A DNA stretch of 36,783 nucleotides, from positions 1-36,783 of the forward strand of contig NZ_LYCK01000003.1 in the NCBI RefSeq assembly GCF_001679045.1, given 5' to 3'. Source of the DNA: Haemophilus haemolyticus. GTDB lineage: Bacteria > Pseudomonadota > Gammaproteobacteria > Enterobacterales > Pasteurellaceae. The notes under the pieces were generated by a model. The model was not told the origin of the DNA. It saw only the letters and a program-made list of their open reading frames with translations, and did not search any database. Positions 18,918 through 29,301 of this stretch are shown piece after piece. A program made the translations under genes and the position numbers. Each line of letters opens with the position of its first letter. The stretch's first letter is position 1.

Positions 18918-21449
18918 GTGGAATGTAATCTAGTACAAGCAAAACAATGGGTTAGCGCCTTGGATCAACGCCGTTTTGAGCGTGCATTACAAGGTTCCGG
19001 CGATGCATTCCAACACGTTTTAGCGGTTGTTCCTTTACTTTTACATCTAAACCATCCACAACTTCCAGGCTATGTCATTCACGCACCCTCTGGCATTGCA
19101 AGTTTTCTCGCATCTGATTATCAAAAAAAATGGCTCACCAATGAATACGGTATCCACTATGCCGATCATAAGCCTTCAACACTCAAAAGTGCGGTAAATT
19201 TTCACGAAGTTTTGCCACCAATTCTAGGCGTTTATTTAATGGGTAGCTTTGGCTCAATAAGTCAAACCGCTTCTTCAGATCTTGATACTTGGATTTGTGT
19301 CCGAGACGACTTAACTCCGGATGAACACGCTCTTCTTATCCAAAAAACTAAACGGATTAGTGAATGGGCAATGCAATTTAATGTGGAAATTAATTTTTAT
19401 TTGATGGATCAACAACGTTTCCGTAATGAACATTATGCTGACCCACTGACTATTGAAAATAGTGGCTCTGCGCAATATATGTTATTGCTTGATGAGTTCT
19501 ATCGCTCCGCCGTACGTTTAGCGGGTAAACCTCTACTTTGGTTGCATTTATGGGTGGAAAATGAAAAAGAGTATGAAAAAGAGGTGGCGCGTTTAATTAC
19601 TGAAGGGGAAATTGATCCAAATGATTGGGTAGATTTCGGCGGTTTAGGACAATTTTCTGCAAACGAATATTTCGGTGCCAGCTTATGGCATCTTTATAAA
19701 GGGATTGATTCGCCTTATAAATCTGTGCTCAAAATTTTGTTGTTGGAAGCCTATTCCAAGGAGTACCCAAACACTTGCTTAATTGCCCGTACTTTTAAGC
19801 GAGATTTACTTGCAGGCAACACCAATCCTGATCACCATTTTGATCCTTACATTGCCATTCTTGCCAAAGTAACCCGATATTTAACCGCACTTTCTGAATT
19901 TAAACGTTTGGATTTTGTGCGCCGTTGTTTCTATGTGAAAGCAACAGAAGATCTTGCGCTTTACCAAGCCAATAATTGGCGTGTTCGTTACATGGAAATC
20001 CTTGCTCATGAATGGAAATGGTCTGCTGAAACGGTGAAACACCTTAATAAACGTCCATTTTGGAAAATTAAAGCGGTCAAAGAAAGCCATGATAACGTGG
20101 TGAAATTTTTAATGTTGAGTTACCGCAATTTAGTGGAATTTGCTCGAAAGCATCATATTCACTCGAGCGTCGTACCACAAGATATCAACATTCTTTCTCG
20201 CAAACTTTATACTGCTTTTGAAGAACTTCCCGGCAAAGTATCCTTGCTCAACACACAGATATCTCACAATTTATCAGAAGCACACCTGACTTTTGTGGAA
20301 GTTCGAGGCAATAAACATTTTAAAGATGGCTGGTACCTTATCAATCAACCAACGCACCATATTATGTTCTCTAAAGAACGAGTCATTGAATATGGGGAAA
20401 GCCTCAATAAATTAGTCTCTTGGGCATATTTTAATCATCTGCTAACGGAAAAAACGGGGCTTGCCATTTTTAGTAAGAATGTGACTTTAAGTACATTACA
20501 ACGCTTTGTCACTAACTTGCGTCAATCTTTTCCAAGCACAATCGCCAAACAACCTAAAAACAGTGATTTGTTGAATCAATGCGAAATTCGTAGCTTATTT
20601 ATTGCCATAAATCTCACCACCGATCCAACATCCAAAGTAGAAGAAGTGTTAACCGGTATTTCATCGCGAGATTTATTTAGTTTTGGATCGCTCGAACAAA
20701 GCCTTGTGGGCAGTATCGATTTTACTTATCGCAACGTGTGGAACGAAATCCGAACGCTCCATTTTGAAGGGCAAAATGCTATTTTGCTTGCGCTAAAAGT
20801 ACTTTCTAACAAAATTTATCGTGGCGTTAATCGCCCTGATTCCATCCAAGTCTATTGTTATAGTGAACGTTATCGTCAAGATTTACGCCAATTAGTGATG
20901 GGATTAGTAAATCGATGCGTTAGCATCCAAGTAGGCGATATTCAACAACCTTGCCAAACATCGCGCTTACGCGTAGCGGGTAAAAACTGGCAATTATTTT
21001 TTGAAGATCGCGGGATTAGCTTACAAGAAATCGGAAATGAATCGGTCTGTAATGAAGCTGAAAGTGCGGTAGATTTTGACGAAGTTTTACAAACACCAAT
21101 TGAAGATGGCGAGACAAACCAAGAAAGTCGTCGCTATCCACCAGAAATGGATGCCTTCGCAAGTGAAGGATTCCTACAATTCTTTTTTGAAGATAATTCC
21201 GATCACAGCTTCAATGTTTATATTTTAGATGAATCTAATCGTCTCGAAATCTATCGCCACTGCGATGGTGAAAAAGATGAAAAAGTGCGGGAGATTAATC
21301 AACTTTATCAAAATGCCAAACAGGAAGGCGATAAAAATCCTTACAATATCGTTCAACGTAATTTTAACTACCCTCAATTTTATCAACTAAAAAATGGAAA
21401 AAATGGCGTATCCATTGTGTCGTTCAAATTCCGCCCAATGAATAAGTAA
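18918..21449 (+). CDS. cyaA: Class I adenylate cyclase CyaA
   Basis: CyaA makes cAMP from ATP, the co-activator of CRP. In Haemophilus this controls sugar use and natural competence. The 843-residue protein has the class I N-terminal catalytic domain, with GSFGS at 109-113 and DLD at 121-123 (nucleotidyltransferase-like metal site), then a long C-terminal regulatory domain that receives the glucose-PTS signal. The start is GTG at 18918, a weak start typical of cyaA genes, with TAGGGA about 8 nt before it. Uptake words occur inside the gene at 19187, 19884 and 21062. A CRP site covers the promoter. Confidence 0.97.
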   Translation: MECNLVQAKQWVSALDQRRFERALQGSGDAFQHVLAVVPLLLHLNHPQLPGYVIHAPSGIASFLASDYQKKWLTNEYGIHYADHKPSTLKSAVNFHEVLPPILGVYLMGSFGSISQTASSDLDTWICVRDDLTPDEHALLIQKTKRISEWAMQFNVEINFYLMDQQRFRNEHYADPLTIENSGSAQYMLLLDEFYRSAVRLAGKPLLWLHLWVENEKEYEKEVARLITEGEIDPNDWVDFGGLGQFSANEYFGASLWHLYKGIDSPYKSVLKILLLEAYSKEYPNTCLIARTFKRDLLAGNTNPDHHFDPYIAILAKVTRYLTALSEFKRLDFVRRCFYVKATEDLALYQANNWRVRYMEILAHEWKWSAETVKHLNKRPFWKIKAVKESHDNVVKFLMLSYRNLVEFARKHHIHSSVVPQDINILSRKLYTAFEELPGKVSLLNTQISHNLSEAHLTFVEVRGNKHFKDGWYLINQPTHHIMFSKERVIEYGESLNKLVSWAYFNHLLTEKTGLAIFSKNVTLSTLQRFVTNLRQSFPSTIAKQPKNSDLLNQCEIRSLFIAINLTTDPTSKVEEVLTGISSRDLFSFGSLEQSLVGSIDFTYRNVWNEIRTLHFEGQNAILLALKVLSNKIYRGVNRPDSIQVYCYSERYRQDLRQLVMGLVNRCVSIQVGDIQQPCQTSRLRVAGKNWQLFFEDRGISLQEIGNESVCNEAESAVDFDEVLQTPIEDGETNQESRRYPPEMDAFASEGFLQFFFEDNSDHSFNVYILDESNRLEIYRHCDGEKDEKVREINQLYQNAKQEGDKNPYNIVQRNFNYPQFYQLKNGKNGVSIVSFKFRPMNK

Positions 21450-21578
21450 TATCCTCGTTAGAAATTATTTCTAGCCTGTTTCACTTTTGTTTTTAATAGA
21501 TCTTTCCGTGCATACACAAATTCAGCTATGATTAACATATGTAAACGTGTAGTCTGAAAGCAGGCAACAGGAGGAAAA

Positions 21579-22382
21579 ATGACATTAGATGTGTGGCAAC
21601 ATATTCGCCAAGAAGCCAAAGAACTTGCCGAAAACGAACCTATGCTTGCGAGTTTTTTTCATTCTACGATTTTAAAACATCAAAATCTGGGCGGTGCGCT
21701 AAGTTATTTATTGGCGAATAAATTAGCCAATCCTATTATGCCCGCCATTTCTCTCCGAGAAATTATTGAGGAAGCCTATCAAGCTAATCCTTCGATCATT
21801 GATTGTGCTGCTTGCGATATTCAAGCTGTCCGCCACCGAGATCCCGCTGTGGAATTATGGTCCACCCCATTGCTTTATTTAAAAGGTTTCCATGCGATTC
21901 AAAGCTATCGAATCACCCATTATTTATGGAATCAAAATCGTAAATCCCTTGCTCTTTATTTACAAAACCAAATTTCAGTAGCTTTCGATGTCGATATTCA
22001 TCCCGCAGCGAAAATTGGCCACGGAATCATGTTCGACCATGCAACAGGTATTGTTGTAGGGGAAACATCTATAATTGAAAATGATGTCTCAATTTTGCAA
22101 GGGGTAACGCTTGGCGGTACGGGAAAAGAATCAGGCGATCGTCATCCAAAAGTACGCGAGGGTGTTATGATTGGAGCGGGTGCAAAAATTCTCGGCAATA
22201 TTGAAGTGGGAAAATACGCCAAAATTGGCGCAAATTCTGTTGTGCTTCACCCCGTACCTGAATATGCCACCGCAGCGGGTGTACCTGCTCGCATTGTGAG
22301 TCAAGATAAAGCAGCAAAACCTGCTTTTGATATGAACCAATATTTTATCGGTATTGATGATGGCATGAATTTAAATATTTAA
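21579..22382 (+). CDS. cysE: Serine acetyltransferase CysE
   Basis: CysE makes O-acetylserine from serine and acetyl-CoA, the substrate for cysteine synthesis. The 267-residue protein has an alpha-helical N half and a C-terminal left-handed beta-helix of hexapeptide repeats, including IHPAAKIGHGIMFDHATGIV (140-159). Asp139 and His154 are the expected catalytic pair. The C terminus GMNLNI ends in Ile, the residue that plugs the active site of O-acetylserine sulfhydrylase (CysK) in the cysteine synthase complex, known structurally for H. influenzae. AGGAGG precedes the ATG. The shikimate-dehydrogenase-like gene follows after 9 nt, so they are cotranscribed. Confidence 0.97.
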   Translation: MTLDVWQHIRQEAKELAENEPMLASFFHSTILKHQNLGGALSYLLANKLANPIMPAISLREIIEEAYQANPSIIDCAACDIQAVRHRDPAVELWSTPLLYLKGFHAIQSYRITHYLWNQNRKSLALYLQNQISVAFDVDIHPAAKIGHGIMFDHATGIVVGETSIIENDVSILQGVTLGGTGKESGDRHPKVREGVMIGAGAKILGNIEVGKYAKIGANSVVLHPVPEYATAAGVPARIVSQDKAAKPAFDMNQYFIGIDDGMNLNI

Positions 22383-22391
22383 GGAAATAAA

Positions 22392-23207
22392 ATGATTAAT
22401 AAAGATACCCAACTCTGTATGTCTTTATCTGGTCGTCCAGGCAATTTCGGTACCACCTTTCACAATTACTTGTACGATAAGCTAGGATTAAATTTCATTT
22501 ATAAAGCATTCACCACGCAAGATATTGAACACGCAATCAAAGGCGTGCGAGCATTAGGTATTCGTGGTTGTGCAGTTTCAATGCCATTCAAAGAAGCTTG
22601 TATGCCATTTTTAGATGAAATTCATCCATCAGCACAAGCCATTGAATCCGTAAACACAATAGTGAACGATAATGGCTTTTTGCGTGCATATAACACTGAT
22701 TACATTGCCATCGTAAAATTAATTGAAAAATATCACTTAAATAAAAATGCTAAAGTCATTGTTCATGGCAGTGGTGGTATGGCAAAAGCCGTTGTGGCTG
22801 CCTTTAAAAATTCAGGTTTTGAGAAGTTAAAAATTTACGCACGCAACGTAAAAACAGGCCAATATCTCGCCGCACTTTATGGCTATGAATACATTGATTC
22901 TTTAGAAGAGCAGAAGGCTGACATTTTAGTTAATGTTACGCCAATCGGCATGAAAGGGAGCAAGGAAGAAATGGATTTAGCCTTTCCAAAAGCACTCATT
23001 GATAATGCTAGTATCGCGTTTGATGTAGTGGCTATTCCTGCTGAAACACCCTTTATTCGTTATGCTCAATCACAAGGAAAACAAACCATTTCTGGCGCAG
23101 AAGTGATTGTACTTCAGGCTGTAGAACAATTTGAGCTTTATACACATCAACGCCCAAGCGATGAATTAATAGAAGAAGCTGCGACGTTTGCTCGAACAAA
23201 ATCTTAA
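22392..23207 (+). CDS. Shikimate dehydrogenase-like protein (SDH-L, HI0607 type)
   Basis: This 271-residue protein belongs to the AroE fold family and closely resembles H. influenzae HI0607, the type example of the SDH-like group. It has the catalytic Lys in SMPFKE (about residue 67), AYNTDY (about 99-104), and a dinucleotide-binding glycine loop VHGSGGMAKAV (about 118-128). SDH-L enzymes have weak activity on shikimate and are not the main AroE; the natural substrate is uncertain. It is likely cotranscribed with cysE. The gene ends at an uptake-word terminator shared with the converging lpxH. Confidence 0.92.
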   Translation: MINKDTQLCMSLSGRPGNFGTTFHNYLYDKLGLNFIYKAFTTQDIEHAIKGVRALGIRGCAVSMPFKEACMPFLDEIHPSAQAIESVNTIVNDNGFLRAYNTDYIAIVKLIEKYHLNKNAKVIVHGSGGMAKAVVAAFKNSGFEKLKIYARNVKTGQYLAALYGYEYIDSLEEQKADILVNVTPIGMKGSKEEMDLAFPKALIDNASIAFDVVAIPAETPFIRYAQSQGKQTISGAEVIVLQAVEQFELYTHQRPSDELIEEAATFARTKS

Positions 23208-23213
23208 CATCAA

Positions 23214-23239
23214 AAGTGCGGTGATTTTTCACCGCACTT
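23214..23239. terminator. Bidirectional uptake-word terminator between the SDH-like gene and lpxH
   Basis: AAGTGCGGTGA (23214-23224), loop TTTT, TCACCGCACTT (23229-23239) is a perfect 11-bp stem holding a complete uptake word in each arm. It lies between two converging genes. Confidence 0.88.
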
Positions 23240-23953
23240 CTAATCTTTAATAAAACCAAATTCTCCGCTTTCATCCATTTTTAAAATTGACGCGTAATTT
23301 TTTCGCCAATCCCCTAATACAATTCGGGTAAATCCTTCTTGTTGATGAATCGCCTCACGGTGTGTGTGTCCGTGAATTAATAAATTTACACCAAACTCTT
23401 GTACTTTTTCTTTCGTGAAGGCTTGATTTACATCCATGATTTCCTGTGATTTGGCTTGTTTATCTTGATTACTCTTTGCCCGAATTTTCTCCGCAATTGT
23501 CACCCGCACTTTTAATGGCAAGCACAAAAACAAACGCTGCAACCATTTTTGATGAACTCTGCGGCGAAATTGTTGGTAAGCCTCATCATCAATACAAAGC
23601 GTATCGCCATGACAAAGTAAGATTTTTTTATCATAAAGTGTAATCAATTGATAATCAGGTAAAAGCTGAGCTCCCGTTTCTTTTGAAAAACGTTCGCCAA
23701 TCAAGAAATCACGGTTGCCGTGCTGAAAATAACATTGCACACCTTGCTCGCTTACCGATTTAATTAAATCTTTAACTTGTCGAATCAATGCAGATTGCTC
23801 GTCATCACCAATCCAAAAATCAAAAAGATCACCCAAAATGTAAAGCCGTTCAGCCTGTGGGGCAAGATTCTGCATAAAATCAACAAAAAGCTCGGTCAAT
23901 TCAGGCCGATTTTCGCTTAGATGCAAATCAGAAATAAAATAGCTATGTTTCAT
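23240..23953 (-). CDS. lpxH: UDP-2,3-diacylglucosamine diphosphatase LpxH
   Basis: LpxH cleaves UDP-2,3-diacylglucosamine to lipid X, the fourth step of lipid A synthesis, on the inner face of the inner membrane. The 237-residue calcineurin-like phosphoesterase shows the metal-ligand set: SDLHLSE (Asp9, His11), GDLFDFW (Asp42), HGNRDF (Asn80), a CHGD motif (about 114-117) and IHGHTHRE (about 193-200). H. influenzae LpxH, with the same layout, is a studied Mn-dependent enzyme. It diverges from plsC, the other envelope-lipid gene, across an 85-bp gap that must hold both promoters. Confidence 0.96.
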   Translation of the reverse strand: MKHSYFISDLHLSENRPELTELFVDFMQNLAPQAERLYILGDLFDFWIGDDEQSALIRQVKDLIKSVSEQGVQCYFQHGNRDFLIGERFSKETGAQLLPDYQLITLYDKKILLCHGDTLCIDDEAYQQFRRRVHQKWLQRLFLCLPLKVRVTIAEKIRAKSNQDKQAKSQEIMDVNQAFTKEKVQEFGVNLLIHGHTHREAIHQQEGFTRIVLGDWRKNYASILKMDESGEFGFIKD

Positions 23954-24038
23954 AAAAATTCCACGATTTTTGTTTAGATTAGCACATATTGATATTGAAT
24001 TTGCTATACTTTAACGAAATTTTGTATAGGGCATCCTC

Positions 24039-24761
24039 ATGTTAAAACTACTTCGAATTTTCCTCGTATTAATCTGCTGTATTCTAATTTGTGTACTGGG
24101 TACGATTTATTCTTTTATCCGCTTTAAAAATCCAAGTAACGTAGGCATTGTTGCACGTTGGTTTGGACGCTTATATCCACTTTTTGGCTTAAAAGTAGAA
24201 CATCGTATTCCTCAAAATCAAGAGCAGATTGGACGCGCGATTTATATCGGTAATCACCAAAACAATTATGATATGGTGACAATCTCTTATATGGTGCAAC
24301 CTCGCACAGTGAGTGTGGGTAAAAAAAGTTTAATTTGGATTCCCTTCTTCGGCATTCTATATTGGGTAACGGGCAATATTTTCTTGGATAGAGAAAACCG
24401 CACAAAAGCACACAGTACAATGTCTCAGCTCGCACGACGAATTAATGAAGATAATTTATCTATTTGGATGTTCCCAGAAGGCACTCGCAGTCGTGGCCGC
24501 GGTTTATTACCTTTTAAAACGGGTGCATTCCATGCGGCGATTTCAGCAGGTGTGCCTATTATTCCTGTGGTTTGCTCAACCACGCATAATAAAATTAATT
24601 TAAATCGTTGGGATAATGGCAAAGTAATTTGCGAAATAATGGAGCCAATTGATGTTTCAGGCTATACCAAAGACAACGTTCGAGATCTTGCGGCTTATTG
24701 TCACGATCTAATGGAAAAACGCATTGCCGAACTTGATGAAGAGATAGCAAAAGGAAACTAA
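24039..24761 (+). CDS. plsC: 1-acyl-sn-glycerol-3-phosphate acyltransferase PlsC
   Basis: PlsC adds the second acyl chain to lysophosphatidic acid to give phosphatidic acid, directly after PlsB. The 240-residue protein has an N-terminal membrane helix (about 4-27), the H-x4-D motif NHQNNYD (His73, Asp78) and [11 protein letters not shown] (about 144-154) for phosphate binding. It is followed after 1 nt by ftsP/sufI, so the two are translationally linked, as in E. coli where plsC precedes ftsP. Confidence 0.96.
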
Positions 24762-24762
24762 A

Positions 24763-26172
24763 ATGCCACGCCTTTCCCGCCGTCAATTATTAAAAACAGC
24801 TGCGATTTCTACCGCACTTTCCACAGTGCCCGCACCATTGTTAGCGGCAAGCCGTGAAAAATTAGTTGTGCCGCCACTAATTGAAGTTCGTCGCGGTCGC
24901 CCGATTGTATTAACAATGCAGGAAATGAATTACCCCCTAGATGGCTCACACAATGTGACAGTATGGGGATTCAACGGTAATTATCTTGGCCCAACCATTA
25001 AAATCAAATCAGGTAGCTTTGCCAAACTTAATTATCATAACAATTTGCCACAATCAGTTGCCTTATCTATTCAAGGCTTACAAGCATCAGGTGAACTGTT
25101 TGGTGGAGCGGCTAGAATACTAAAAAAAGGCGAGTCTTGGGCACCCATCGTGCCTATTGAACAACCTGCAGCAAGCTGTTGGTATCATTCCGCGACATTA
25201 GCTAACTCAGCCTATCAAACCTATCGTGGCTTAGCTGGAATGTGGTTGATTGAAGATGAGCAAAGCCTAAAAGCTAATCTTCCCAATAAATACGGCGTTG
25301 ATGACATTCCATTGATTTTACAAGATATGGAATTTAATAATGATGGTCTCCAATTATTCAAACAAAATCAACCGCACTTTGTAGGCAATCGCTTATTAGT
25401 AAATGGTATTGAAGCACCATATTTAGATGTCGCACGAGGTTGGGTTCGTTTACGTTTGCTCAATGCCTCATTAGCGCGTGCTTATGATTTACGCTTGGAT
25501 AATGATCAAGAAATTCTGCTTATTGCACAAGATTTAGGTTTCTTACCAAAAACTAAATCAGTCAAATCTTTGGTTCTCTCGCCAGGAGAACGTGCAGAAA
25601 TACTCGTTAATATGAATGAAATTGACAACGTATCTCTCATTAGCGGAAGTAAACGTGGCTTGTACGACAAAATGAAAAATATGTTGATCTCAAGCGATGA
25701 GCTCGCTGATAACACTGTCCTTGAATTGCGAGCCAAGGGAGAAATGTCAGCATTTAATAAACAACCGAATCTCACTTTCGAAACGGATGCGCCAGCGATG
25801 TTACAACAAGCCGTTGCACAAACTAGAGAATTTAATATTGATGTCACAAACGGTTTAATTAACCAAAGGCGTTTTGACCCACGCAAAGTTGATGTAATAG
25901 CCCGAAAAGGAACAATTGAACGCTGGATTTTAAATGCAAGTTTACCTGTTGGATTTACTATTCAAGGTGCCAAATTTGTGGTGGAAAGCCAAGGAGAACA
26001 TCAATTCCAAGCTGAAGAATTAGCTTGGAAAGATACAGTTTGGGTAAAAAACAAAACTCAAATTTTAGTGAAATTTGATCAAGCATCTTCTGGCAACTAT
26101 CCATTCTTATTTGGGGTATCGAATTTAATGCTAGAAGATATGGGATGCATTGGCGTACTGATGGTACAATAG
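24763..26172 (+). CDS. ftsP: FtsP/SufI, Tat-exported cell-division protein
   Basis: FtsP is a periplasmic protein that stabilises the division machinery under stress. The 469-residue protein starts with a twin-arginine signal, [10 protein letters not shown] (5-14), then a hydrophobic stretch and a probable cut after PLLAA (about residue 29). It has the multicopper-oxidase fold, but the copper-binding HWH and HCH clusters of laccases are missing (for instance [10 protein letters not shown] stands where HWHGL is expected), as in E. coli SufI. The first codons overlap an uptake word (24811-24819), which supplies Thr-Ala-Leu in the signal peptide. It is cotranscribed with plsC. Confidence 0.94.
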   Translation: MPRLSRRQLLKTAAISTALSTVPAPLLAASREKLVVPPLIEVRRGRPIVLTMQEMNYPLDGSHNVTVWGFNGNYLGPTIKIKSGSFAKLNYHNNLPQSVALSIQGLQASGELFGGAARILKKGESWAPIVPIEQPAASCWYHSATLANSAYQTYRGLAGMWLIEDEQSLKANLPNKYGVDDIPLILQDMEFNNDGLQLFKQNQPHFVGNRLLVNGIEAPYLDVARGWVRLRLLNASLARAYDLRLDNDQEILLIAQDLGFLPKTKSVKSLVLSPGERAEILVNMNEIDNVSLISGSKRGLYDKMKNMLISSDELADNTVLELRAKGEMSAFNKQPNLTFETDAPAMLQQAVAQTREFNIDVTNGLINQRRFDPRKVDVIARKGTIERWILNASLPVGFTIQGAKFVVESQGEHQFQAEELAWKDTVWVKNKTQILVKFDQASSGNYPFLFGVSNLMLEDMGCIGVLMVQ

Positions 26173-26237
26173 CTTCAACAATCCCAAAACACCATGAATT
26201 TTAATCATTCATACTTTATTTAAAGAGGAAAATCGTA

Positions 26238-26705
26238 ATGAAAAAATCATTAACATTAGCCGTACTTTCTTTATGCGCAGCATCATCTTTATTTGCCGCA
26301 TCCGATGTTCCACAAGAACCGCAACCAACACTTTACCTTTCAACCTATGATATGTCTGGTAAAACTCCAACAGATTTAGGTAAAAAAGATATTTCTCGTT
26401 CAGCTAAAGCACACCAACTTTGCTGGGTAGCTAATGGTAATTTTGCGAAACAAATTACTGTTACTGAAGTATTTAAATCGCCTGAAAAAACAACCTTTGC
26501 TGTATCAGAAAATCCAAATGCAGTTAAAGTTTCTGAAGATAAAAAGACCCACACAATCACAACAACTCGTGATGCATTAAACCAAGGTAAAACGGTAGTA
26601 AATTGCTGGAAATTTGATGAAAAGGATCCTAGAGGCCAATATACAATCCAAGTTCAAGTGGGTGAGATTGTTTATGACCCGTTGACATTTAACGTTGTAA
26701 AATAA
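26238..26705 (+). CDS. Small secreted (periplasmic) protein of unknown function
   Basis: The 155-residue protein has a clear Sec signal peptide, MKKSLTLAVLSLCAASSLFA, with cleavage near residue 20-22. The mature part looks beta-rich. It contains two Cys in similar settings, LCW (Cys62) and NCW (Cys123), which could form a disulfide. AGAGG lies about 8 nt before the ATG, and a strong terminator follows. I do not recognise a characterised family. Its place between ftsP and lptD suggests an envelope role, but that is only context. Confidence 0.85.
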   Translation: MKKSLTLAVLSLCAASSLFAASDVPQEPQPTLYLSTYDMSGKTPTDLGKKDISRSAKAHQLCWVANGNFAKQITVTEVFKSPEKTTFAVSENPNAVKVSEDKKTHTITTTRDALNQGKTVVNCWKFDEKDPRGQYTIQVQVGEIVYDPLTFNVVK

Positions 26706-26714
26706 GAAAAATAA

Positions 26715-26739
26715 AAACTCAGCTTTTGCTGAGTTTTTT
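26715..26739 (+). terminator. Terminator of the small periplasmic protein gene
   Basis: AAACTCAGC (26715-26723), loop TTTT, GCTGAGTTT (26728-26736), then TTT. The 9-bp stem is perfect. The following 128 nt to lptD must hold the lptD promoter. Confidence 0.9.
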
Positions 26740-26867
26740 AATTTTATGCAAGTAAAGTTATAGAAAATCCTAGATACATCCCATCAACAGTTTATTGAAA
26801 AATATTACTAGCCTTGAGCTTTTTCCAGTATAATCTGACCAATTTTCTGACAAATTAAAACAAGACG

Positions 26868-29213
26868 ATGAATAAAAAACACACTTTAATTTCACTTGCT
26901 ATTTTGACCGCACTTTATAGCCAACAAAGTTTGGCAGATTTGCATGAACAATGTTTAATGGGCGTGCCAAAATTTAGCGGTGAAGTCGTGACGGGTGATG
27001 TGAATTCTCTGCCTGTATATATTGAAGCGGATAACGCAGAAATTAATCAGCCAAATGATGCGACCTATCAAGGTAATGTGGATTTGAAACAAGGCAATCG
27101 TCATTTGTTAGCACAATCCGTGCAGGTAAAACAATCAGGAAACCAATCAACACCTTTACGCATGGCTTATGTTCGCGATGGATTTGATTATAAAGATAAT
27201 CAGATCAATATGTTGGGTAAAGATGCAGAATTTAATTTAGATAGTCACGATGGTAATTTAACAAATTCAGAATATGAATTTGTCGGTCGTCAAGGTCGAG
27301 GTAAGGCTGATGATATAACATTAAGTAATAATTATCGCGTCATGAAAAACGCCACCTTTACTTCATGTTTGCAAGGTGATAATGCTTGGGCTGTAGATGC
27401 GTCAGAAATTCGTCAATACGTGAAAGAAGAATATGCTGAAATGTGGCATGCTCGCTTCAAAGTGCATGGCGTTCCCGTCTTTTATACCCCTTACTTACAA
27501 TTACCTATTGGAGATCGTCGTCGCTCCGGTTTATTAATTCCAAGTGCGGGAACATCTAGCCGAGATGGTCTTTGGTATGCACAACCAATTTATTGGAATA
27601 TTGCACCTAATTACGATCTTACTTTTACCCCGAAATATATGTCTCGCCGTGGTTGGCAAGCAAATGGGGAATTTCGCTATTTAACCCCTATTGGCGAAGG
27701 TAAAGTGGCAGGAGAATATTTAGGTAAGGATCGTTACTCTGAATATTCTAGTGATAATCGAAAACGTCATTTGTTCTATTGGAATCACAATTCTAGCTTT
27801 TTGCAAAATTGGCGCTTAAATATTGATTATACCCGAGTAAGCGACAAACGTTATTTCAGTGATTTTGAGTCCGTTTATGGTCGCAGTACTGATGGCTACG
27901 CAAACCAATATGCTCGCATAGCTTATTATCAACCAAATTATAATTTTTCTCTTTCTGCACATCAGTTCCAGATTTTCGATGAAGTGGACATCGGCCCTTA
28001 TCGCGCAATGCCACAATTAGATTTCAATTATTACAAACATGATTTGGCTAATGGATGGTTTAATTTCAAATTACATTCACAAGCTGTTCGTTTTGATAAT
28101 GACAGTGAATTAATGCCAACTGCATGGCGTTTCCATGCAGAGCCCAGCCTAAATTCTTTAATGTCAAATAAATACGGCAGTTTGAATATTGAAACTAAAC
28201 TTTATACGACTCGCTACGATCAGAAAAAAGGTTCAGGAAAAAATGCAGAGGACGTGCAAAAAACGGTAAATCGAGTTATTCCACAATTTAAAGTTGATTT
28301 ACAAAGCATATTAGCACGCGATACAACGTTCTTAAAAGACTATACACAAACCTTCGAACCGCACGTGCAGTATTTATATCGCCCTTACCGAAATCAAAGC
28401 AATATTGGTTCAAAACTTAATAATGAGTATTTAGGATTTGGTTACGATTCAGCATTAGTACAGCAAGATTACTATTCGCTATTCCGTGATCGCCGTTATA
28501 GTGGTTTAGACCGAATTTCATCGGCAAATCAAGTTACCTTGGGTGGCACAACTCGTTTTTATGATATTGGTGGTGAGGAACGCTTTAATTTATCTGCAGG
28601 TCAAATTTATTACTTAAGTAATTCTCGTATTGATGAAAACCCAGCAAATAAAACCCCGACTTCATCATCAGCTTGGGCATTAGAATCTAATTGGAAAATG
28701 AGTGATAAATGGCATTGGCATGGTAGCTATCAATTTGATACTCATACCAATTCAACATCATTAGCGAATACCTCACTAGAATATAATCCTGAAAAAAATA
28801 ATTTAATTCAGTTAAATTATCGATATGCGAACCAAGAATATATTGACCAAAACTTAGGTAAATCAGCCAACGCATATCAACAAGATATCCAACAAGTGGG
28901 ATTAGTTGTAGGCTGGGAAATTGCCAATAATTGGGCTGTAGTAGGGCGCTATTATCAAGATCTCGCCTTACAAAAACCAGTAGAACAATATATTGGCGTC
29001 CAGTATAACAGCTGTTGTTGGGCGATTGGTGTTGGTGCTAGACGCTATGTCACAAGCCACCAAAATCAAAAGCATAATGAGGTCGTTTACGATAATAGCA
29101 TTGGCGTAACCTTAGAATTAAGAGGTTTAGGCACCAATGACCATCAAAGCGGGATTCAAGAAATGCTAGAAAAAGGAAAGCTACCTTATATTCGAGCATT
29201 TAGTTTGGATTAA
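26868..29213 (+). CDS. lptD: LPS-assembly outer-membrane protein LptD
   Basis: LptD is the beta-barrel through which LPS reaches the cell surface, in complex with LptE. The 781-residue precursor has a signal peptide (1-23, ending SLA), a periplasmic OstA-like jellyroll (about 45-200: IEADNAEINQPNDATYQGNVDL) and a long C-terminal barrel rich in Tyr and Trp. Four Cys are visible (Cys29, one in TSCLQGD, and the pair in YNSCCW), the pattern that forms the non-consecutive disulfides needed for function. The uptake word at 26907-26915 encodes part of the signal peptide. lptM, whose product helps LptD oxidation, lies at 33369. Confidence 0.96.
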   Translation: MNKKHTLISLAILTALYSQQSLADLHEQCLMGVPKFSGEVVTGDVNSLPVYIEADNAEINQPNDATYQGNVDLKQGNRHLLAQSVQVKQSGNQSTPLRMAYVRDGFDYKDNQINMLGKDAEFNLDSHDGNLTNSEYEFVGRQGRGKADDITLSNNYRVMKNATFTSCLQGDNAWAVDASEIRQYVKEEYAEMWHARFKVHGVPVFYTPYLQLPIGDRRRSGLLIPSAGTSSRDGLWYAQPIYWNIAPNYDLTFTPKYMSRRGWQANGEFRYLTPIGEGKVAGEYLGKDRYSEYSSDNRKRHLFYWNHNSSFLQNWRLNIDYTRVSDKRYFSDFESVYGRSTDGYANQYARIAYYQPNYNFSLSAHQFQIFDEVDIGPYRAMPQLDFNYYKHDLANGWFNFKLHSQAVRFDNDSELMPTAWRFHAEPSLNSLMSNKYGSLNIETKLYTTRYDQKKGSGKNAEDVQKTVNRVIPQFKVDLQSILARDTTFLKDYTQTFEPHVQYLYRPYRNQSNIGSKLNNEYLGFGYDSALVQQDYYSLFRDRRYSGLDRISSANQVTLGGTTRFYDIGGEERFNLSAGQIYYLSNSRIDENPANKTPTSSSAWALESNWKMSDKWHWHGSYQFDTHTNSTSLANTSLEYNPEKNNLIQLNYRYANQEYIDQNLGKSANAYQQDIQQVGLVVGWEIANNWAVVGRYYQDLALQKPVEQYIGVQYNSCCWAIGVGARRYVTSHQNQKHNEVVYDNSIGVTLELRGLGTNDHQSGIQEMLEKGKLPYIRAFSLD

Positions 29214-29243
29214 ACATGGTTCAATATAAACGTTAAATCAACA

Positions 29244-29274
29244 AAAAGAGCGGCTAAAAAATAGCCGCTCTTTT
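29244..29274. terminator. Bidirectional terminator between lptD and proS
   Basis: AAAAGAGCGGCTA (29244-29256), loop AAAAA, TAGCCGCTCTTTT (29262-29274) is a perfect 13-bp stem with A and T ends, between two converging genes. Confidence 0.92.
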
Positions 29275-29301
29275 GTCACAATATACAAAATAAAATGCTG
29301 A

